64,000 nucleotides of DNA, from contig NZ_ATUZ01000013.1 of NCBI RefSeq assembly GCF_000420465.1, forward strand, positions 248,001 through 312,000, in the 5' to 3' direction. The position numbers and the translations under genes are program-made. Below the pieces are notes generated by a model, which worked only from the letters and a program-made list of their open reading frames with translations, searched no databases and was not told where the DNA came from. This DNA is from Desulfovibrio desulfuricans DSM 642 (lineage in GTDB: Bacteria; Desulfobacterota; Desulfovibrionia; Desulfovibrionales; Desulfovibrionaceae). How positions within the stretch are numbered: position 1 is the first letter of the stretch; every line of letters begins with the position of its first letter. Below, piece after piece: positions 15,244-24,643 of this stretch.

Positions 15244-17817
15244 TTACCTGTTGATGCTGAAGTCGACAGGAAATTCCACTACGCACATCACAGGTTTGCC
15301 GCCCACCTTGCCGGGGGCAAAGCGCCAGCGCTGCACGGCTTCAAGGGTTTCTTCCATGAAGTGCTGCGTTTCCTTGCCTGGCAGAACCACGGCGCGCACC
15401 ACCTTGCCCTGGGCGTCAATGACGGCCCTTACAATAACGGTGGTTTCCTTGCCCGTGCGTTTTGCCGCAGGCGGGTAGTTGGGCTTGACCCGGTGGATTG
15501 CCACTGGCGACTGATCCCACTGGTTGAAGCCGTATACCGAGCCAGCTCCCTGCCCACGCCCCTGATGCATGCCAAGCCCGCCGCCGCTGCCGCCGCCCTG
15601 TCCGCCATCGTTTCTGCCGCTGCCCTGAGCTTCGGCGGCGCTGCCAGCGGATTCGGCATCCGGCCCCTGCCGGGTATCACTGCCCAGCGAGGGCGGCGGT
15701 GTTTCCATGGGGGGGCGGTCTTCTGTTTTGGCCGTGGGCCTTTTTTGCTGATGTTCCTTTTTGGGCGGGCGCTTTGGTTCGCACTTCTTTTTGAGTATCA
15801 GATCCGGCTGTTCAACCGGCGGCTCGGCCTGTGGCGTTTTTTTGTCCTTGGGCTGTTCTTTTTCCTCAACCGGAGCGTTGCGCTCCTCCCTGGCTGTGGC
15901 GTTGGGATCAGTGCCGTTGGTGGCCGAGGCATGGCTTGCGCCTTGCGTGGCGGTGCCCATGCCCATGCCCACGAGTGAGACCCGCATGGACGATTCGCCG
16001 CCGCCAGAGGCCTGCAAGGGAATGCCCCACAGGCATACGAGCAGCCCGGCGTGTACGCCCAGCGAGAACAGCAGGCCTCTTTTGTGCGTTTTGCGGGATG
16101 TGGCGGAAGCAGCGCCCAGTTTCTGCGGATTGATGCGCCGCAGGGTGGGGCGCGCCGCTACAGGGCCAGCGGCGGGCAGATGCTGGCCTTCGCTCTGGGC
16201 GGAAGCCTTGAGCAGCTCGCGCAATTTGGCTGACTGCGGCTGGCAAAAGGCCTTTCGCACTGGCCCCTGTTCCACGCATTTGCCATTGTCCAGCACGAGC
16301 ACACGCTGGCAAAAGCCTTTTACCAGGGTGAGATCGTGGCTGATAAAGATCAGCGACATGCCAAAGCGCTGCTGCAAGCCGCGCAGCAACTCAATAATCT
16401 GGAATTGCAGCGCCCTGTCCAGTGATGAAGTGGGTTCGTCAAGCAGCAGTACGCGGGGCCGCAGCACAAGGGCGCGCGCAATGGCTACGCGCTGGCGTTC
16501 GCCGCCGGAAAGTTCGTGCGGGAAACGGCTGGCATATGCCGGGGAAAGTCCCACATCCCGCAGTGCCTCAAGAACGCGCTGCGGCCTGTCTTGCGCTCGT
16601 GGGGCGTGCACGCGCAGGCCCTCATCAATGAGATCATGCACGCACATGCGCGGATTGAGCGAAAGATAGGGGTTTTGAAAGACCACCTGAATGCTGGCGC
16701 GCAGGGGCGCCATTTGCGCATGGGTCAGGCTCTGGATTTCTTTGCCCATAAAGCGGATTCCGCCACGGCTGGCCACAAGCCGCAGCACTGCCAGGGCCAG
16801 GCTTGATTTGCCAGATCCGCTCTCGCCCACAATACCCAGGCATTCGCCCTGGTGCAGGGCAAAGCTCACGTTGTCCAGCGCGGTAAAGGGGGGCTGCGCC
16901 CGCTGGAAAAGCCGCGTTTTCGGGCGGCAAAAATCCACGCTCAGACCTTGCGCCTTCAGAATGGGGCTGCCGCCATGCCGGGGAACATCCTCGGCCCACT
17001 GGCGGCTGCCTGTGTGGAGCAGGGCACGGGTGTATTCGTGCTGCGGGTCAGCAAAAAGCGAAGAGGACGACTCCACAATTTCGCCGTGGCGCATCACGTG
17101 AACGGTATTCGCAAAGCGCCGTACCATGCCCAGATCATGGCTCACCAGCAGCAGGCCCATGCCCAGTTCCGCACGCATGTCGCGCAAAAGCTCCAGAATG
17201 GCCTGCTGCACGGTGGCGTCCAGAGCTGTTGTGGGTTCGTCAGCAATGAGCAGGTCGGGCTTGTTGGCCACGGCCAGCGCAAGCATGATGCGCTGCCTTT
17301 GTCCGCCGGAAAGCTGGTGCGGGTAAGCCCTGTAGCGTTCCGCAGCATGGTCGAGCCGCACGAGGTCAAAGAGATCCAGCACACGCGAGCGCACCTGCTC
17401 CTCACTCAGGCTTTCGTGCGCGCGCAGGCATTCGGCCACCTGATCGCCCACGCGGTGCAGGGGATTGAGCGCTGCCAGCGGATCCTGAAAAACCATGCCG
17501 ATTTTGCGTCCGCGCAGGGCCATGACGGACTTTTCCGGCAGGTTGAGCACATCCTCGCCTTTAAACAGAATGCGCCCCTGCGTTACGCGCGCCCCGCCGG
17601 GGAGCAGACGCACGATGGAACGGGAGGTGAGGGTTTTGCCCGCGCCGCTCTCGCCCACAAGGGCAACGCACTGGCCCTTTTCCACACTGAACGAAACATC
17701 GCGCACTACCGTGCGCGTAGTCGTGCTAAGGTCTGCTGGGGCGGATATGCCTCTTCCGGTTTTGGCATCAGCTCTGGCAAAGGCCACATGCAGGTGTTGA
17801 ACGTCAAGAAGGCTCAT
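15244..17817 (-). CDS. yejF-tonB: YejF-like double ABC ATPase fused in frame to TonB
   Basis: The protein has 857 residues. The ATG at 17817 overlaps the yejE stop (ATGA) with GGAGGGAG upstream. Residues ~5-260 are a first ATPase (Walker A GESGAGKT 55-62, signature LSGGQ 169-173, LLIADEP). Residues ~285-540 are a second (GESGSGKS, LSGGE, LLLDEP). Both are complete, as in peptide-importer ATPase YejF. Instead of ending there, the frame continues through a basic linker, one transmembrane helix (~581-600), a Pro/Lys/Glu-rich periplasmic stretch (~645-705), a Gly-rich stretch, and a TonB C-terminal domain (~768-857, with NYPPAAKR and AVQRWRFAPG). No ATG or GTG codon occurs between the ATPase end and the transmembrane helix, so a separately started TonB is unlikely. 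The topology (N-inside) fits both halves. Confidence 0.9.
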   Translation of the reverse strand: MSLLDVQHLHVAFARADAKTGRGISAPADLSTTTRTVVRDVSFSVEKGQCVALVGESGAGKTLTSRSIVRLLPGGARVTQGRILFKGEDVLNLPEKSVMALRGRKIGMVFQDPLAALNPLHRVGDQVAECLRAHESLSEEQVRSRVLDLFDLVRLDHAAERYRAYPHQLSGGQRQRIMLALAVANKPDLLIADEPTTALDATVQQAILELLRDMRAELGMGLLLVSHDLGMVRRFANTVHVMRHGEIVESSSSLFADPQHEYTRALLHTGSRQWAEDVPRHGGSPILKAQGLSVDFCRPKTRLFQRAQPPFTALDNVSFALHQGECLGIVGESGSGKSSLALAVLRLVASRGGIRFMGKEIQSLTHAQMAPLRASIQVVFQNPYLSLNPRMCVHDLIDEGLRVHAPRAQDRPQRVLEALRDVGLSPAYASRFPHELSGGERQRVAIARALVLRPRVLLLDEPTSSLDRALQFQIIELLRGLQQRFGMSLIFISHDLTLVKGFCQRVLVLDNGKCVEQGPVRKAFCQPQSAKLRELLKASAQSEGQHLPAAGPVAARPTLRRINPQKLGAASATSRKTHKRGLLFSLGVHAGLLVCLWGIPLQASGGGESSMRVSLVGMGMGTATQGASHASATNGTDPNATAREERNAPVEEKEQPKDKKTPQAEPPVEQPDLILKKKCEPKRPPKKEHQQKRPTAKTEDRPPMETPPPSLGSDTRQGPDAESAGSAAEAQGSGRNDGGQGGGSGGGLGMHQGRGQGAGSVYGFNQWDQSPVAIHRVKPNYPPAAKRTGKETTVIVRAVIDAQGKVVRAVVLPGKETQHFMEETLEAVQRWRFAPGKVGGKPVMCVVEFPVDFSINR

Positions 17818-18884
17818 GCCTGCTCCCTCCATGTGTTTTGCGGGGTTTCCGCGTCTGCCGCACTGCCGCTCAAGAATACGCCGGGGTCAAAGGCATCGCG
17901 CAGGCCCTCGCCAATAAAAACGAGGCAGATCAGCATGCCCGCAAGGGTAAAAAAGGCGGCAAGGCCTATCCACGGGGCAAAAAGGTTGTTTTTGCCCTGC
18001 ACCACCAGTTCACCCAGCGAGGGGTATTCCGGCGGCAGCCCGAAACCCAGAAAGTCCAGTGACGTGAGGGTGACGATGGAGGCATTGACCAGGAAGGGCA
18101 GAATGGAAATCAGGGCCACAACGGCGTTGGGCAGCACATGGCGCAGCATGATGCTTTTATCCGGCACGCCCAGCGCACGGGCCGCCCGCACGTATTCCAT
18201 GTTGCGCGCCCGCAGGCTCTCGGCCCGCACCACGCCCACCACGCGCATCCAGCTAAAGGCCAGCATGAGGGCAAGCAGCGCCCAGAATCCCATGGTCATG
18301 ACGCTGGAAATAATGATGATGAGGTACAGAACGGGAATCCCGCCCCACACCTCCATAAAGCGCTGAAACAGCAGGTCTGGCAGCCCGCCGTAATAGCCCT
18401 GCGCAACGCCCGCAGCCATGCCCACGGCGCAGCCGAAAAACGAAAGGCACAAGCCGAACAGCACGGATATGCGGAATCCATAGAGCAGACGCGCCAGAAT
18501 GTCCCGCCCCTGATCGTCCGTGCCCAGCCAGTTGCCGTGCCCTGGCGGCGCGGGAAAGGTCGTGCCTTCCTGCCGCGAAATGGTGTTGAAAGAATAGCGC
18601 ACCGGGGGCCACAAGGCCCAGCCGCGCTCCGCAATGGCGGTCTGGATGAATGGGTCTGCAAAGTCGGCGGCAATGGGCAGGTCGCCCCCGAAAACGCGCT
18701 CGTCCAGAGTGTGAAACATGGGAAAGTAGAGCCGGTGTTCATAGCTCACCACCAGGGGGCGGTCATTGGCCAGAAACTCGGAGCACAGGCTGGCGGCAAA
18801 GCACAGGCAGAACAGGCACAGGCTGGCGAATGCCCGGCGGTTGCTGCGGAATGTCTGCCATCTGCGGCGTGTGATGGGGTTCAT
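17814..18884 (-). CDS. yejE: Peptide ABC importer permease YejE
   Basis: The protein has 356 residues. The start overlaps the yejB stop (ATGA). After the first membrane helix comes the ~70-residue periplasmic insert typical of YejE (NDRPLVVSYEHRLYFPMF..., GGDLPIAADFADPFI, GWALWPPVRYSFNT), then WLGTDDQGRDILARLLYG and five more helices with an EAA loop (ARALGVPDKSIMLRHVLPNA). In E. coli, YejABEF imports microcin C and short peptides. It pairs with YejB in the inner membrane. Confidence 0.93.
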   Translation of the reverse strand: MNPITRRRWQTFRSNRRAFASLCLFCLCFAASLCSEFLANDRPLVVSYEHRLYFPMFHTLDERVFGGDLPIAADFADPFIQTAIAERGWALWPPVRYSFNTISRQEGTTFPAPPGHGNWLGTDDQGRDILARLLYGFRISVLFGLCLSFFGCAVGMAAGVAQGYYGGLPDLLFQRFMEVWGGIPVLYLIIIISSVMTMGFWALLALMLAFSWMRVVGVVRAESLRARNMEYVRAARALGVPDKSIMLRHVLPNAVVALISILPFLVNASIVTLTSLDFLGFGLPPEYPSLGELVVQGKNNLFAPWIGLAAFFTLAGMLICLVFIGEGLRDAFDPGVFLSGSAADAETPQNTWREQA

Positions 18885-19978
18885 GCCTTGCTCCTCCCGC
18901 CGAAGTCGATGCGGGGATCAACCTTTGTCATGGTCAGATCCCCAATGATGGACGTCACAAGGCCGATGAGCGTGAAGATATAGAGAGTGGCGAACATGAC
19001 GGGATAATCCCGCTGCATGGCGGCCTCAAACCCCAGTAGCCCCAGCCCGTTGAGCGAGAATATGGTCTCTATAAGCAGCGACCCGGCAAAAAACATGCGT
19101 ACAAACGCGCCGGGCAGCCCGGCAATGATGATCAGCATGGCGTTGCGGAACACATGCCCGTACAGCACGGTTCTTTCGCTCAGGCCCTTGGCGCGCGCTG
19201 TTTCAACATACTGCTTGCTCAGCTCGTCCAGAAAGGAATTGCGGGTCAGCATGGTGAGCCCGGCAAAACCGCCGACGGTCATGGAAAGCACGGGCAGGGC
19301 CATGTGGTGCAGATGGTCCAGCGCCTGCCGCCAGAAGGGCAGGCTTTCGTAACCCAGGGAGTGCAGGCCCCGTAGCGGGAATATCTGCCAGTAGGAACCG
19401 CCCGCAAACAGCACGATCAGCAGCACGGCAAACAGAAAACCGGGGATGGCGCTGGCCGCCACCATGACGGCCCCGGTGGCGAAGTCAAAGGTGCTGCCCC
19501 GGCGTACGGCCCGGCCTATGCCTACGGGTATGGACACAAGGTAAATGAGCAGGGTGCTCCACACGCCGATGCTTATGGAAACTGGCAGGGCGTTCACAAG
19601 CAGCCCGGCTACGCTATCTGCCTTGAAGAGGCTTTTGCCGAAATCAAACATGGCAAAGTCGCGCAGCATTTCCACATAGCGGGTGAGGATGGGCTTGTCG
19701 AAACCATAGAGTTTGCGGATGGCGTCCAGCGTCTGCGGGTTAAGCCCGCGCGCGCCGGAATAGGCGCTTTCCGCTGCATCGGCCATGCCTGCTGAGGGCA
19801 GGTCGGCTCCGGCGCTGCCCACCCGTTCCATATAGGCGCTGCCGCTGCCTTCCAGCATGGCGATGAACTGCTCCACGGGCCCGCCGGGCGCTGTCTGCAC
19901 AATAAAAAAGTTTATGGTCAGGATGCCCAGCAGAGTGGGGAATATCAGCAACAGACGGCGAAGAGTGTAACGCAGCAT
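18881..19978 (-). CDS. yejB: Peptide ABC importer permease YejB
   Basis: The protein has 365 residues. The start overlaps the yejA stop (TGATG). It begins MLRYTLRRLLLIFPTLLGI, has the long periplasmic loop after helix 1 characteristic of YejB/DppB (GGPVEQFIAMLEG..., LTRYVEMLRDF), and five further helices with an EAA loop (ARAKGLSERTVLYGHVFRNA). It is part of the same transporter as YejE and the ATPase domains of the fusion protein. Confidence 0.93.
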   Translation of the reverse strand: MLRYTLRRLLLIFPTLLGILTINFFIVQTAPGGPVEQFIAMLEGSGSAYMERVGSAGADLPSAGMADAAESAYSGARGLNPQTLDAIRKLYGFDKPILTRYVEMLRDFAMFDFGKSLFKADSVAGLLVNALPVSISIGVWSTLLIYLVSIPVGIGRAVRRGSTFDFATGAVMVAASAIPGFLFAVLLIVLFAGGSYWQIFPLRGLHSLGYESLPFWRQALDHLHHMALPVLSMTVGGFAGLTMLTRNSFLDELSKQYVETARAKGLSERTVLYGHVFRNAMLIIIAGLPGAFVRMFFAGSLLIETIFSLNGLGLLGFEAAMQRDYPVMFATLYIFTLIGLVTSIIGDLTMTKVDPRIDFGGRSKA

Positions 19979-21912
19979 CAGCGCGCCTCCCTGTCAGTTT
20001 GCACAGCGGCGGCGGGAACCGCCTGCGCGGGCGGCGTAGCCCCGGTTGCCGGAATATGCCATGCCATGATGTCCACACCCTCATTGTCTTGCTCTGCCGG
20101 CGGGGTGATGCGGTCTTTCCACCATGCAATGCGCATGCTGCCGCTGTACCATGCGGGGATGACGTAGCAGCCTTGTTGCAGCAGCCTGTCCAGCAGTGCG
20201 GCGCGGGTGTGCAGGTCCTCGCGGGTGGGGGCCGCCACCAGTTCGTCCACCAGCGTATCGATCACAGCATCGCGTATGCCCGCATAATTGCGCGAACCGC
20301 GCGCCCCCGCAGCAGTGGAAGACCAGTAGTTGCGCTGCTCGTTGCCGGGATTGGACGACTGCCGCACCGTGGCCTGAATAAGGTCAAAGTCGAATGCCCG
20401 TACGCGGCTGACGTACTGGGTCTGGTCCACCAGCCGCACGTTGAGCGTGATGCCCAGCCTTTTGAGCGTATTGCGAAAGGGCGTGTACACGCGCTGCATG
20501 GAGGGCGAACTGGTCAGGATGGTCAGGCTGAGGGGCTGGCCCTGAGCGTTGAGCATCTCGCCGTTTTGTATGCGCCATCCGGCTTTGTCCAGCAGGTGCA
20601 GGGCGGCGCGCATTCTTTGGCGTTCGGTATCGCGCCCTCCGGTGGCCTGCTCGGGCAGCGGGCCGAAAACTGCGGGATCAAGTCTGTCGCGCCAGCGCTC
20701 CATGAGTTCAAGCTCTCCGGCGGATGGCTGGGGCTGCGCCGCAAAGGGGGAGCCAGTGAAAAAACTGCTGTAGCGCATGTAGGCATTGTAAAAGAAGGCG
20801 CTGTTCATCCAGTCAAAGTCAAACAGCAGGTTCAGCGCTTGGCGCACGCGCCTGTCCGCCAGTGCCGGGCGGCGGGTGTTCATGAAAATGCCGCCCATGC
20901 CCACAGGACTGGTATACTTATGGAGCTGCCGGGTAATGCGTCCATCGCGCACGGCGGGCACGTTGTAGGCATTGGTCCAGTCCTTGATATTGCTTTCGCT
21001 GTAAAAATCCGCTTCTCCGGCAAAAAAGGCCTCGCGCGCAACGGAAACATCACGGTAATAATCCACCTGAACCGTTTCAAAATTGTAGCGACCCTGATTG
21101 ACGGGCAGATTTTGCCCCCACCAGTCTTTGCGGCGCTCGTAAATGAGGCGCGAGCCCATAACGCTGCCCGCAAGACGGTAGGGGCCGCTGCCGGGCATGA
21201 TGTCCGTCTGCGGGTCGCCCAGATTGCGGCCCTGCCACCAGTGGGCGGGCAGCACGGGCATCTGGCAGACAATGAGCGGCAGTTCGCGGTTGGTGCCGGA
21301 GGAAAGCTTGAAGATCACCTCATGTTCACCAACAATTTCTACACCTTGTACCTGTTCGTAATAGGAGCGGTAGACGGGCGAGGCCTGCTTGATGAGTGCG
21401 GTGAACGTAAAGGCCACATCCTGCGCTGTAACAGGGGTTCCGTCAGAAAACCTGGCCTGCGGGCGCAGGCGCACACGCAAGGTTGTGCGGTCAGGAGAGA
21501 GATCAAAGCTTTCGGCCAGCAGCCCGCGCATGATGAACTCCTGCGTGCCGCGCTGGCTTACGCCAAGCGTTTCGCAGGTCAGGCCAAGCTGCGCCGCGCT
21601 GACGCCGCGGGGGCTGAAGGGATTGAAGCTGTCGAATGTGCCAATGGCGCTCAGGCGGAGCCTCCCGCCCTTGGGCGCGTCCGGGTTGACGTGGGTAAAT
21701 GGCGGGAGTGATTCGCTTTGCAGCGCATCCTCCCACAGGCCCAGAACTTCATGGGGCGCGCCCAGGGCGGGTGAAACTGTTACGGTGGCCAGCAGCGCCG
21801 CGCACATGCCAGCCATGAGCGCAGCCAGAATACCGCGCAGCGGCCCGTAAGGCGCGCGATTCATTGCTGGATGACGTGGGGTGGCGGCTGCCGCTGCCGT
21901 TTCAGCATGCAT
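19978..21912 (-). CDS. yejA: Periplasmic oligopeptide-binding protein YejA-like
   Basis: The protein has 644 residues. The ATG at 21912 has GGAG 10 bases upstream; a second ATG at 21864 would give 628 residues and a more usual signal peptide. A hydrophobic signal segment (~28-50) is followed by an SBP_bac_5 domain: LSAIGTFDSFNPF near the N-terminus, RFSDGTPVTAQDVAFTF, PGSGPYRL, and VRQALNLLFDFDWMN. These are YejA-type features for capturing peptides. It stands between the TonB receptor and the Yej permeases, so it probably receives the receptor's cargo in the periplasm. Confidence 0.92.
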   Translation of the reverse strand: MHAETAAAAATPRHPAMNRAPYGPLRGILAALMAGMCAALLATVTVSPALGAPHEVLGLWEDALQSESLPPFTHVNPDAPKGGRLRLSAIGTFDSFNPFSPRGVSAAQLGLTCETLGVSQRGTQEFIMRGLLAESFDLSPDRTTLRVRLRPQARFSDGTPVTAQDVAFTFTALIKQASPVYRSYYEQVQGVEIVGEHEVIFKLSSGTNRELPLIVCQMPVLPAHWWQGRNLGDPQTDIMPGSGPYRLAGSVMGSRLIYERRKDWWGQNLPVNQGRYNFETVQVDYYRDVSVAREAFFAGEADFYSESNIKDWTNAYNVPAVRDGRITRQLHKYTSPVGMGGIFMNTRRPALADRRVRQALNLLFDFDWMNSAFFYNAYMRYSSFFTGSPFAAQPQPSAGELELMERWRDRLDPAVFGPLPEQATGGRDTERQRMRAALHLLDKAGWRIQNGEMLNAQGQPLSLTILTSSPSMQRVYTPFRNTLKRLGITLNVRLVDQTQYVSRVRAFDFDLIQATVRQSSNPGNEQRNYWSSTAAGARGSRNYAGIRDAVIDTLVDELVAAPTREDLHTRAALLDRLLQQGCYVIPAWYSGSMRIAWWKDRITPPAEQDNEGVDIMAWHIPATGATPPAQAVPAAAVQTDREAR

Positions 21913-21933
21913 GACGTGTTGGCTCCAGATGCG

Positions 21934-24537
21934 TTAAAAGGTGTATTTTACGCCAAAGTAAAACTGGCGGCCCAGAGCGTAAGTGCCCTGCGATGTGGCG
22001 CTGGTGCTGAGGTTGGACAGGTTTTTTCTGTCCAGCAGGTTGAGCGCTTCCACTTCCAGCGTAAGGGTCTGATCTTTGTACTTGATGGCGTCAAAGCTCA
22101 GCTTGGCGTCCACGTTGAGGCTGTCTTCCTGATAGGCCGTTCTGTAGGACGAAAGGATAAGGCCGGAAGGCCCGACCACACTGGTGGAGCCGGAATCGTT
22201 GTAAAGGCGTTTTCCGCCCTGTTCCCAGCGCAACTGGCCCATGAGGCGCAGGCGGTCTTCCCAGAACTGGGCGCTGTGGGTATAGGCGATAACCCAGGGA
22301 GAGTTGAAGTTGCTGGCAGGCATGTCGCCTTTTGGCGTGACCACGCCGTTGAGCAGCACAAAGTTTGGATCGCGGATGGTGGAATCCGTTTCATTGTAGG
22401 AATCGTTTGTCCAGTCCGTATAGTTGCCTTCGGTTTTGGACCATGTGGCGGAAAGCTCGCCCGTGTGCTTGCCCCAGTCGCCAAAATCAAAGGTGCGCTC
22501 GGCAGAAAGCGTGATGCCCTTGTAGTCGGTTTTGCCGTCGTTGGAATACTGGGAGTAGCTGATGCCGTTTTCCTTGACCATTGCACCCTTGAGCTGATTG
22601 CGGTAGTCGCGTTTGACGTAGGTGGCCTTGAACAGCGTATCCCACACGTCAGCCGAGGCGCCAAACGTGTATTCATCGTTGTACGGCGTTTTGAGGGACC
22701 CAAGACGGAACGCTCCGGGGGGCGCTTTGGGGCCTGCAACCCAGGGGGAGTTCCAGTTCGGACGCGTGAAGGTTTGATAATATGAGCTGCCGCGCAAGGC
22801 CCGTTCCATTACCTGAGTTCCGTAATAGCGGTTGTAACCGCCGAAAACATTAAAGCGGTTGTCGTTGAGCAGGTCGATATTGACAAAAAAGCGCGGAGCC
22901 ACATCGGTGTTTTCGGTCAGCGAATCGTAGGAAACGCGCGCACCGGGGCGGAGAGTCACCCGTTCAACCTTGATGGTGTCCTGTAAATAAAATGCCGGGG
23001 CAAACACGCTCTCGCGGCGCTCAAGGTCGTTGTAAACCTGCTTTGTCTTGGCATACTGCTCGCCAGTTATGACGCCGTTGCCGTACGATCCTGATGCCCC
23101 GCTGGCCAGTGCGGCGTTGGTAAAAATCGTGTACCCGCCGCGTTCGCTCTCCAGCATGATCTTTTTGAGTTCAAAACCCGTTTCCAGCTGATGGGTGAAG
23201 TACTTGGGACCAAAGGCCTTGAAGTCCATGCTGCTGGCCCAGCTCAGGGTAGTTTGCTGCTGGGTGTAGTTGCCGTAGCCGCCTTCCGTTGCCAGATTGT
23301 TGTTATAGGCCCAATTTTTGGTGGAAGGACTTATTTTCCATACATAATTGACATCTTTGCTATTTTTTCTGTCAAGATTGTTCTTGCTGTAGGTGATGTC
23401 GTTGCTCCAGCGCCCGATGGGAAAGTCGTAGTGGCTGTTGAGCATCATATCAACGCCGCCGCCGTTTACGCTGTATTCGCCGCCGTCCTTGAAATTGGCG
23501 TTGAAGAGTGTGGCTTTGTAGGGCGCGTAAATGGTGGTAAGGCTCAGATACAGCGGGCTGCTCTCCGGCGTGTTGATCTTGAAGAGGTAATTTTCATTCA
23601 GGCGGCGTTCGGTCACGGAGCCATCGCCAGCCTTGAGCTTGAGCGGTATGATGGATGTGGTGTTGGCATAGGCCATCATGACGCCGGGGCCGTTCTGCCA
23701 CAGGGGGCCTTCCAGACGCAGTGAAGGATAATATTTGTAAAATTCCGGCTGGTAATTGTTGCCCGCGAGGGGCTGAACGTTGCTGTCGCTGCTGGTGTAG
23801 TGAAATTGCGTCAGGTTGCTGTCCGTATAGCGAAGGGCCGCCATGCCGCGCCACCTGTCGGAGGCAGCGTCGCGCAGCTTGGCGTCAATCACGCCGCCAA
23901 GAAAGTCGCCGTACTTGGCGGGCACGTTTTCCGTGTAAACCTTCACGGTGTCCAGCATGTCGGTGCTGATCATGATGGACTGCGAATCGCCGGTGGGGAT
24001 GCCGCTATTGGCAGTGTGTTCATACCCGCCGGGATTGATGAGGTTGTTGTTGCCCAGACCATTGATGATGAAGTTGTTTTCGTAGTGTTTCGCGCCGCGG
24101 ATGGAGATCTTGGGCGGTGTGATCTCGCCGCCGAGCATGCCGCTGCGTGAGGACGAGTCAAACTGCACGTTGGACTGCCCGCGCAACAGGTCATTGATGC
24201 TGTTGGTGGCTGAGGGGGTCATGTCCATGGTGCGGCGGTCGATCAAAATTTCGCCGGGCTGTTCTGTCTGGCCGCGAACCTGCACCCCTTCCAGCCGGTG
24301 TACTTTTCCGGCTGATTCCTCCGCAGCTGCGCCTTCCGCCGGTTTGCCCTGCTGAGCTGGGGCGGGTGCGCCATTGCGGCGCAGGGCCTCCTCAATGGCG
24401 GCGTCATCAGGCGATTCCGATTCCACAGCCAGCGCCATGCGCGCAGAGGGGAGTTGCGCCAGCGGCGCCGCAGCCAGCAGAATAAGCTGCACGCAGAGCG
24501 CTTTTTTCTTAAAAAAAGAATGCAATTTCCTTTTCAT
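21934..24537 (-). CDS. TonB-dependent outer-membrane receptor
   Basis: The protein has 867 residues. The ATG at 24537 is chosen because a classic signal peptide follows (basic MKRKLHSFFKKK, hydrophobic core, ARMALA); the frame extends further upstream without a credible start. An acidic/Ala-rich N-terminal segment leads to a plug domain (INDLLRGQSNVQFD, ISIRGAKHYENNFIINGLG), then a beta-barrel of alternating aromatic strands ending in F (FYFGVKYTF). There is no STN signalling domain. A TonB-box candidate is EGVQVRG before the plug. It would import a scarce ligand across the outer membrane, powered by the TonB domain of the YejF fusion. The gene is 106 bases downstream of the DUF4857-like gene, with no clear own promoter. 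Confidence 0.93.
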   Translation of the reverse strand: MKRKLHSFFKKKALCVQLILLAAAPLAQLPSARMALAVESESPDDAAIEEALRRNGAPAPAQQGKPAEGAAAEESAGKVHRLEGVQVRGQTEQPGEILIDRRTMDMTPSATNSINDLLRGQSNVQFDSSSRSGMLGGEITPPKISIRGAKHYENNFIINGLGNNNLINPGGYEHTANSGIPTGDSQSIMISTDMLDTVKVYTENVPAKYGDFLGGVIDAKLRDAASDRWRGMAALRYTDSNLTQFHYTSSDSNVQPLAGNNYQPEFYKYYPSLRLEGPLWQNGPGVMMAYANTTSIIPLKLKAGDGSVTERRLNENYLFKINTPESSPLYLSLTTIYAPYKATLFNANFKDGGEYSVNGGGVDMMLNSHYDFPIGRWSNDITYSKNNLDRKNSKDVNYVWKISPSTKNWAYNNNLATEGGYGNYTQQQTTLSWASSMDFKAFGPKYFTHQLETGFELKKIMLESERGGYTIFTNAALASGASGSYGNGVITGEQYAKTKQVYNDLERRESVFAPAFYLQDTIKVERVTLRPGARVSYDSLTENTDVAPRFFVNIDLLNDNRFNVFGGYNRYYGTQVMERALRGSSYYQTFTRPNWNSPWVAGPKAPPGAFRLGSLKTPYNDEYTFGASADVWDTLFKATYVKRDYRNQLKGAMVKENGISYSQYSNDGKTDYKGITLSAERTFDFGDWGKHTGELSATWSKTEGNYTDWTNDSYNETDSTIRDPNFVLLNGVVTPKGDMPASNFNSPWVIAYTHSAQFWEDRLRLMGQLRWEQGGKRLYNDSGSTSVVGPSGLILSSYRTAYQEDSLNVDAKLSFDAIKYKDQTLTLEVEALNLLDRKNLSNLSTSATSQGTYALGRQFYFGVKYTF

Positions 24538-24643
24538 CTTTAAGGCTACCTTTCTTCCTGTGACAGACAAACCGAAAGCCCGTGCACTATATTGCAGACG
24601 CACTGCCTTTCGCGCGCGTGAGCGCAGCATCAACCCGTGTATG

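Noticed and set aside
16100-16260. Separate tonB start inside the fusion gene
   Set aside because: No ATG or GTG codon lies between the ATPase end and the membrane helix; the only TTG is inside the ATPase tail without a ribosome binding site, and the first ATG comes after the helix.
16852-18366. Long open frame (504 codons) on the plus strand
   Set aside because: It is antisense to the yejE and yejF-tonB genes, has no family motif, and reflects the third-position GC bias of the real genes.
19999-21711. Long open frame (570 codons) on the plus strand
   Set aside because: It is antisense to yejA, which has clear family motifs; composition is His/Gly/Ala-rich as expected of a shadow frame.
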